Assembly (NCBI GenBank): GCA_021234155.1
Contig: JAJEKV010000045.1
Span: forward strand, 3,951,206-4,015,205
Source: Isoetes taiwanensis
Taxonomy: Eukaryota > Streptophyta > Lycopodiopsida > Isoetales > Isoetaceae
Direction: 5' to 3'
DNA: 64,000 bases
Part shown: positions 57,951 to 64,000 of the stretch, piece after piece
Position numbering within the stretch: position 1 is the first letter of the stretch
How the letters are laid out: every line of letters starts with the position of its first letter
Made by a program: the position numbers and the translations under genes
Notes under the pieces: model-generated
What the model saw: only the letters and a program-made list of their open reading frames with translations
What the model was told of the DNA's origin: nothing
Database searches by the model: none

Positions 57951-59295
57951 ATTAAAACACTACATGGTTTTTCCCATGGTTGTGACTAGAAAACCATTTT
58001 ACCAAAACCAATACATGTTTGTGGGTTGATATCATTAAAAACCATATGAGGCTAAACCAATGGGTTCTTTTGTAAGGTTTGTTAGGGTGGTGTTATGGTA
58101 TGGTAATTGCTAATGGCTTCTTTGTAGAGTTTGTCAAAGTGGTATAGCATGTTGGTAAATTTATGTGGTATATTATAGTGTTTTAAGGGTATGGTTAGTC
58201 CCTATGGTATAACACGATGGTGTGGATGTGGTTTAATATGCTGTATTCATGTGATTCTATAGTGTGGTGTGGATGTGGTTTAATATGCTGCTCTATTCAT
58301 GTGATTCTATAGTGTGGTTGGTTATTGTGGTAAACTAGCATAGCTAATTGTCATGGTAAATGCATATGGTTCGCAATGTGTTAGATTCAAATTACTATTA
58401 CTATTAGTAATAGTTTATTCCAAATGTGCATGGTTTGGTTATGCCTTATCTTCATGGTTATCATTTATAAACCAGTGATGATAACCAGTAACACTTTGTT
58501 GTTTAAATCATTTCAACAACCAGTAGCACTGTTGTTTAAACCATTTCAACTTTATTTAACTAAAATCTATTAAGGAGTAATGTTTTGTTGTTTAAAGCAT
58601 TTCAAGAGTATTTAACAAAATATTAAAGAATGTGGATGGTTTCTTTTATGTATTGTTGTACTTATTACGTCCATGTCAATATTGTTGTACTTATTACGTC
58701 CATGTCAATATGTATGCTTTCAGGGAGCAAGGGGATTTGAACCCCAACCATTTCCAGAACTCGTAAAAAACAGATAGGTGCAATTCAGCCCTATCCGCCT
58801 ATCACGCCGTGCCACGTGGCACTTTTATTTTCTGGTGAATGTTAGCGGATAGAAACGGACTCAGTTCTTTGCGGCAAGAACGGCGTTTACCTCACATGCG
58901 GGGTTTTACCTTCGATTCGGCGATTCTACCCGACATTCTCGATTTTACCCGGCGTGCGAGTTTTGGCGAATCGCACCTCTCGTCTTCCGCGTTCACGGGG
59001 ATTGGCAATCTACTTGCCATTCACGGGATAATCATGAGGCGCTCAAGGCAGCGTGGCGTCACTGTTCCATCAGGAATGGCGAAGTAGATTGCCATTCTAT
59101 ACATAAACAATGATAAATTTATTTTTTTCAGAAATACTTACAAAACAAATTCAGATAAAAACATCTTATAGAAAGACCAACCTTGCGCTTGTAAGTTATC
59201 AAACGAATTAGATAGAAATGTCTTCTTGGGTAGCCATATTTGAAAGCCCGATTACGCCTCAAAAGCGATTGTGTTTAGCGAGAAGATACAACAAG
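57951..59295. other. Intergenic; low-complexity TGGT-rich sequence and an inverted repeat
   Basis: No supported gene. TGGTT/GTGGT-rich DNA at 57960-58650 has tandem duplications: GTGTGGATGTGGTTTAATATGCTG at about 58218-58305, and TATTGTTGTACTTATTACGTCCATGTCAATA at about 58648-58711. A G-box-like palindrome GTGCCACGTGGCAC lies at about 58808-58823. An inverted repeat has arms 59004-59022 and 59074-59093 (GGCAATCTACTTGCCATTC and its complement with one inserted base). Confidence 0.6.
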
Positions 59296-59299
59296 GCTA

Positions 59300-62063
59300 A
59301 GAAGCATAAATATACCTTTCTTTGCAAGTCGGGACTTCATAGATGGGTAGGAACCCGGTGGTAGGGGCAGTAGACTCAGAGCCATGCATTTCTTGCGGAT
59401 AGGGTGTGAGCCAACCGAGCACCCATTGCCCCAATACCCCATGTACCACGGTTGCGTCCCGGACTATGATCGTGCGGCGGTCTATGCGAGGATGCTTGAG
59501 CATGAGCTGCCCGGGAGTCTTTGCAACTCCCCACACTTCAGCCCCAGCAGCCAGGCGGCCCGAGCTGAACCCGGCTCGCCGAGGAGTAGGGACCCAGAAT
59601 GCTTTGGGAAGGCAGCTCGGCGATCCCGGGGGCTGCAATCACCTTCCCTGTAATCAATTTGAGTTCGATGGCCGAATGTCGGGAAAGCTTGATGGCTCAC
59701 GCCAAGTCTTTGAGACCCACCATTCGCATGAGGGTAGGTCAGATCAATGGCTCCTTCCTCAAGACCAAGAGAAAGCCAGGTACTTACTTGAGGCACCAGC
59801 AAGATGTTTGGTCTTCTGGAGCCATACCCACAGGAGCCTTACGGAGAAAGGTCTTGAGTAAGCCTACCCGCGACCCGCAGGAAATATTACCGGGAACAAT
59901 GGGTGAGATACTTGCATTTGTATGACCCAATGGGAAGCGGGCACCCGATACCTCATGAGGCGGGCCCTGCTTAGCGGTCATTCTTGAAGGGGATGTCATA
60001 ATGGGCCTGCTTCCTTCGCTGGGAAGGCGGCAGATTTGGATGGTATCGCGGAAGAGAGCTTCTCAAGTGGGCCGGGCCCCAATGGTCTTGGGTTCTCCAC
60101 GGCACTCTTCAGCGGGGGCATTGCAAGAAGGCTTCCCCCACCTTTGGACTACGGTAGAGGTTGTGTCCATATACAAAGCGAGGGGACCCCCGGAGCCAAC
60201 TTCTCGTACCATTATGGTGGGTTGTCTTTGCCAAGTTGCTAGGGATTCTGGCGGCGATTGACTACTTTAGGCGGAGGATGGAGAATCTGGGGGCTCTCTG
60301 CCTTGAGACTTCCGCCCAGGCATTCTACTATTGACCATATCTTCACTCTGACACACTCATAGGATAAGCCCGGGAATCGGCGCCGAGAATGCATCTTTTT
60401 GCGTGGATTTAGCAAAGGCTTTTGACCGGTTGCCTCGGGGATAGGTTGTGGGATAGATTGGGGCGACTAGGGACCCGTCCTTACTAGGAGAATGCTATAT
60501 CTGGGAACTATCACGAGGTTTGCTCCGGTCGTCTCACGCGTCGGGGGAGCCGTTGTTAAGTAACATTGGGGTGCGCCCGGGCTGCCCTCTATCCACGGCA
60601 GCTCTTGGCTTGTACATTGACCAGCTAGAAGAATGGCTAGGCGAGCCTCCAGGAGAAATTTCGGTTGATGCACCACATAATCAGGCAACTCATATATCTT
60701 TGATGTTGTTGCTCACATATACCCGGAAGGACATGCATGCATACGCCACGGATGCTTTGGACACTTTACGGCAATTCGACATGAGGTTAACTTGGCCAAC
60801 AAAAGGGTGCTGCGGGTCCCATCATCCAAGCACCACGCCTTCCCTCATTCACTTACGAGGCGGTGTAGTGGAGGTGGCTCGATCTTATAAGTATTTGGGC
60901 ATTGAGTTTTCTACTACCACACACTAGGATGCATCCATCAGGTTACGGGTCACTGCAGGCTGGAAAGCCCTGTATGCAATGCAAAACAACAGTCACAAGG
61001 CAGAGCTGTATGCATGGGGTCACCAGGCACACTTGTTCAGGGCCTTGGTTGAACCGTCCTCCTCTATGGGGGCAGTGTGGGGGCGGTGGTATCCCTCACC
61101 ACTTGGAGCGATCTAGGCAGTCTGAGAAGGCCTTCTTGGCAGGGGGGGAGTGGAAATCCGCGGTCCCATATCGAGATCTTGCTCGGAGGCGGGCTTCCTT
61201 CCATTCTGAGGATGGCGTGCTGGGCGTCACATTTACTTCGAAGGAGAAGGTGGTGGCTATGGATGAAGCCCGGCTGCCCAACCTTGCTTTGGCGGTGGCG
61301 ATGGGCCCTTGGCGACTCAGCTTCTTGGAAAGACAAGCAAACCCGGTGGTTCGCTATGGAATGTGCGGGGCACACAGATGTGGACCAGTGCATACCGAAG
61401 AAGGCTGCCTTGAAGCGTGCTTGGATGCTTGCTTCATTGGCAAAGCTTTGGATGCAGAGGCCCTGTCACATGTCAAAGGTGGCAAATGCTCGGCCGGTGG
61501 GTTAATCCCATGCTCACGAGGGGGCCCACACCACTACACGTGCACCCATCTACCCATGAAAAAAGCGAGGGTGATTGCTTCCATTCGCCGAGGTGCACAC
61601 CACCTCGCTTTATTGAGGCGGGGAGATGGATTGGGGCAGCGTGAGGGCGAGTGCTGTCAATCTTTGTCAGCGAGCCATTGAGGATGATGATCCGCCCTCC
61701 GGCTTTGTCGGCGTACGAGCATATCGGGGCCGGTATGCTCGGTTGAATAATGCCTTATCGGGGCCTTGCATGAGCTCGCGAACGGCCTGCCTCGGAAGCT
61801 TGTTGGGATCATTACCTCGAGGAGGTAATGGATCTGTGGACTCAGTTATGCCCCTTTGTCAGGCATTAACCTCGGTATGCTTGTGATTATGTATATAAGC
61901 GTGCGGTATGTCGGCATCCTTATTGCTACTAAGGTTTTCCCGAAAACCCTTGAGGGGTTTTTAATCTGGTAGTATCGCTTTGCTCTCTCTTTGTACTTGG
62001 GTCCCATAGGCGGTTGGTCTCAAGTGGGCGATAAAATCATATTCTATTCTATTCTATTCTATA
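59300..62063 (+). mobile_element. Decayed LINE with ATTCT tail (same family as 44450-46475, opposite strand)
   Basis: RT pieces in plus-strand order: the linker and fingers (about 60060-60240: SGPGPNGLGFSTALFSGG, then a Pro/Gly-rich stretch); a degenerate AKAFDRLPR at about 60410-60440; SNIGVRPGCPLSTAALGLYI (60560-60620); and VARSYKYLGIEFSTTTH (60865-60925). The YADD region is destroyed. The C-terminal part continues to about 61880 in mixed frames. The 3' UTR (CCGAAAACCCTTGAGGGGTT, then GGCGATAAAATCAT) and an ATTCT-repeat tail (62040-62062) match the inverted copy at 44450. It is GC-richer than its surroundings. The 5' edge is uncertain. Confidence 0.82.
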
Positions 62064-64000
62064 TAGATCTTAATGTATTGAGCATAACTCTGCAAGGGAA
62101 CTTTTGAATGATTGAGACTCAAGTAAAGGAAATCTTTCACGGCTCATCTTTGAGGTGATCGTGAAGCCATTCTCAACCAGCTGCATGTGAAATCAAGGGT
62201 TAAGGGTTCATAAAGAAAAATCTAAGCTGAAAGGGAATGGGGCTGCTTGTTTACCTTATGAGACGCCATAACGAGGGGTGTCCGTGGATCGTCATAGTTG
62301 CCTTAAGAGTCATCTTAATTTGTTGTATTTGCAAGGATTTCTTTCCACATATCATTGCATAAATATCACGATCAGGAATTAGAAGTGGTTTGAGAGAAGG
62401 TTAGGAGGAATAGACTTTGCCTTCTTTGATAAGATAGCATTCGGCTATCGCGGAATTCCTTTCACGGCATTTTTGGCTAAGCTTCCTAATGATTACGCAT
62501 GGGAACAATAGATGAGATATACTTCAAAAGCGAGAGTGCGCTTAGAAAAAGCAGTACGCTTATAAAGTGCAGCGGTGGCGTCATGTAACATGCTTTTCGG
62601 TGCATGCCGACATGCCCTACGCCATACGGTATGGTTGTACCCGACTCCATCTCCATATTTAGCTCTACGGAATCTAATGCGGAATGGGAAAATCCACGAG
62701 TTAGAAGGGAAGATAATAGAGGCGTTAGCAACTCTCGGCATTCTTGCACTCCAACTTTCATGTCGGAAACCCTTGTAGAAAATGAAAACTAAGAAAAATT
62801 ATGCGGACAAAGCCGGGACCTTAGCTGCGGCGGATCGGATGCGGGGCCATTGTTGCATAAAATTGAGGCGGATCTGCAAAAACCGGGGCATATCTTGCAA
62901 GCGGATGAAGCGGAAGCATTGCAATGGATTGAAGCGAGAATATGCATCAAGATGAGGCCGGATCTGCAAAAACCGGGGCATATCTTGTGCAGCGGATGAA
63001 GCGGAAGCATTGTAACAGATTCAAATGAAATAGCCTAAATCCCGCCCGGCTTTGTTTGTGGATCGATGAGCTGGATCAATCGAGCGTCAATGAAATAACT
63101 AATACGAACCGTTCAAAATAGATTGTTTCCCGGCGGGCATTAGTTCCATTTTTGTTTTATTGGTTAGCAATGTTCCAATATGTTTTTCTTTTCTTTTTGA
63201 TATTCATAGGAAGAATTGTCAGAATATCTTTGGGTTGCTTATCGGGGCAAGCCCCTCGCCACGTTAAATCAAGGTTGCAATACGCATGGTGGCCTAAAGC
63301 GTGGAGGCGATCATTACGCCCATCGCCTTGGCACCATAGTTTTGTAGCGAGGAGGTGTAGAGTTGCTAATACTCGATTAATGTGTCTATGATTGGCTAGG
63401 CATACTAGATAAGCATGTTTGCGCCAAATATATCTTGCCTAATAATTGTGAAAATTCAAGTTCTAGTTTAATATAAAGAGCAATCCAGTATCTCAAAGCA
63501 TATAGAGTTTGTATCTCATCATTGAAGCATGGCGGTGAGTATTTTGAAGCCAACAAGATAACAAGATAATGTGCCTTGCATTTTTAGACAACTTTGATCC
63601 TGTATATGTTGCGGCTAGTATCCCATGAGCTCTTACACGAAGCTAGACATTTTCTAGACTTCCCTACAATTATGAGGCAATCTAATATCTAGTTGTCCTT
63701 GTATTTAACAAAAAATAGAGTTTTTAATGCCGCGTTTTAGTTGTGCATGTTTCATAAACACTTTGTACCAAGCTACTTAGCACCAACTTTTGGTTTTAAT
63801 TGGATCCATAAACATGATGTAGAATGCTTAGACCATACTAGAGAAAGTAACATGTTTTGAATTTTGGTTAGTCATCTACAATTCAAGAGCAATCAACATG
63901 AACATTTTGTAACTTTGCAAATTAGACAACTTAAAAACCCTTTGCAAATTGGGCTGAAAAATTTATCAACAACCCAGTTACATCTTGACCTCATGTTTGT
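62064..64000. other. Intergenic; one direct repeat
   Basis: No supported gene. A 57-base unit containing GGATCTGCAAAAACCGGGGC and GCGGATGAAGCGGAAGCATTG occurs at about 62869-62925 and again at about 62961-63017, period 92 bp. The rest is AT-rich DNA with short random ORFs. Confidence 0.6.

Noticed and set aside
58808-58823. G-box (CACGTG) as a promoter element
   Set aside because: No gene follows that it could serve; the motif alone is too short to support a call.
58838-59087. 82-codon plus-strand ORF in a GC-rich island
   Set aside because: It overlaps the inverted repeat, has no motif, and GC-rich DNA gives open frames by chance.

Overview
This window looks like intergenic, repeat-rich DNA from a large land-plant genome. 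The plant signals are Ser-Pro4/YVYK extensins, an ADS-type acyl desaturase fragment with plant-style introns, an Athila/Tat-like Ty3 element primed by tRNA-Asp, and L1-like LINEs with zf-RVT tails. A fern or other non-seed vascular plant is my best guess. That guess rests on the transposon repertoire and no marker gene settles it. There are no bacterial operons, CRISPR arrays or rRNA genes. Almost every protein-like stretch is mobile or a decayed gene fragment.

Layout. (1) 1-3264 and 23253-27400 are two direct copies of one locus, about 23.25 kb apart, each ending in an extensin gene. Copy A lost its start codon and is truncated; copy B keeps a start and signal peptide but has frameshifts in its Pro-rich repeats. 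(2) Between them lies an L1-like LINE (3498-20593, minus strand) bounded by a 12-bp target-site duplication. (3) A 9.1-kb DNA transposon (9312-18430) sits inside the LINE's ORF1 region, with perfect 31-bp terminal inverted repeats and a 4-bp target duplication. Its minus strand has a broken transposase-like gene with DGMDQ, LDNTSGENKN and GHTHDQIDQMFS motifs. Its plus strand has a multi-exon gene ending in a beta-class N4/N6 DNA-methyltransferase-like domain. Its introns and spacers are full of a 14-bp palindrome, CTATGCGCGCATAG, which I saw nowhere else in the window. This element is the most interesting object here.

(4) 27.4-35 kb holds a possible solo or truncated LTR, a 5'-truncated LINE, a histone-H3-like fragment and a SUN-domain-like fragment. 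(5) 35006-40529 is an LTR retrotransposon with 5-bp target duplications. It has lost gag, protease and most of RT but keeps RNase H, a damaged integrase and a long 675-codon 3' ORF. (6) 40.5-64 kb holds a SINE-like sequence, three 5'-truncated or decayed LINEs of one broad group (two in opposite orientation with ATTCT-type tails), an intron-containing acyl-desaturase pseudogene, a gag-less Ty1/copia remnant, and long stretches without recognisable genes.

The insertion order can be read directly: tandem or segmental duplication of the extensin locus, LINE insertion beside copy A, then the methyltransferase-bearing transposon into the LINE. No gene in the window looks unquestionably intact. Extensin B, the 675-codon ORF and the methyltransferase gene come closest.
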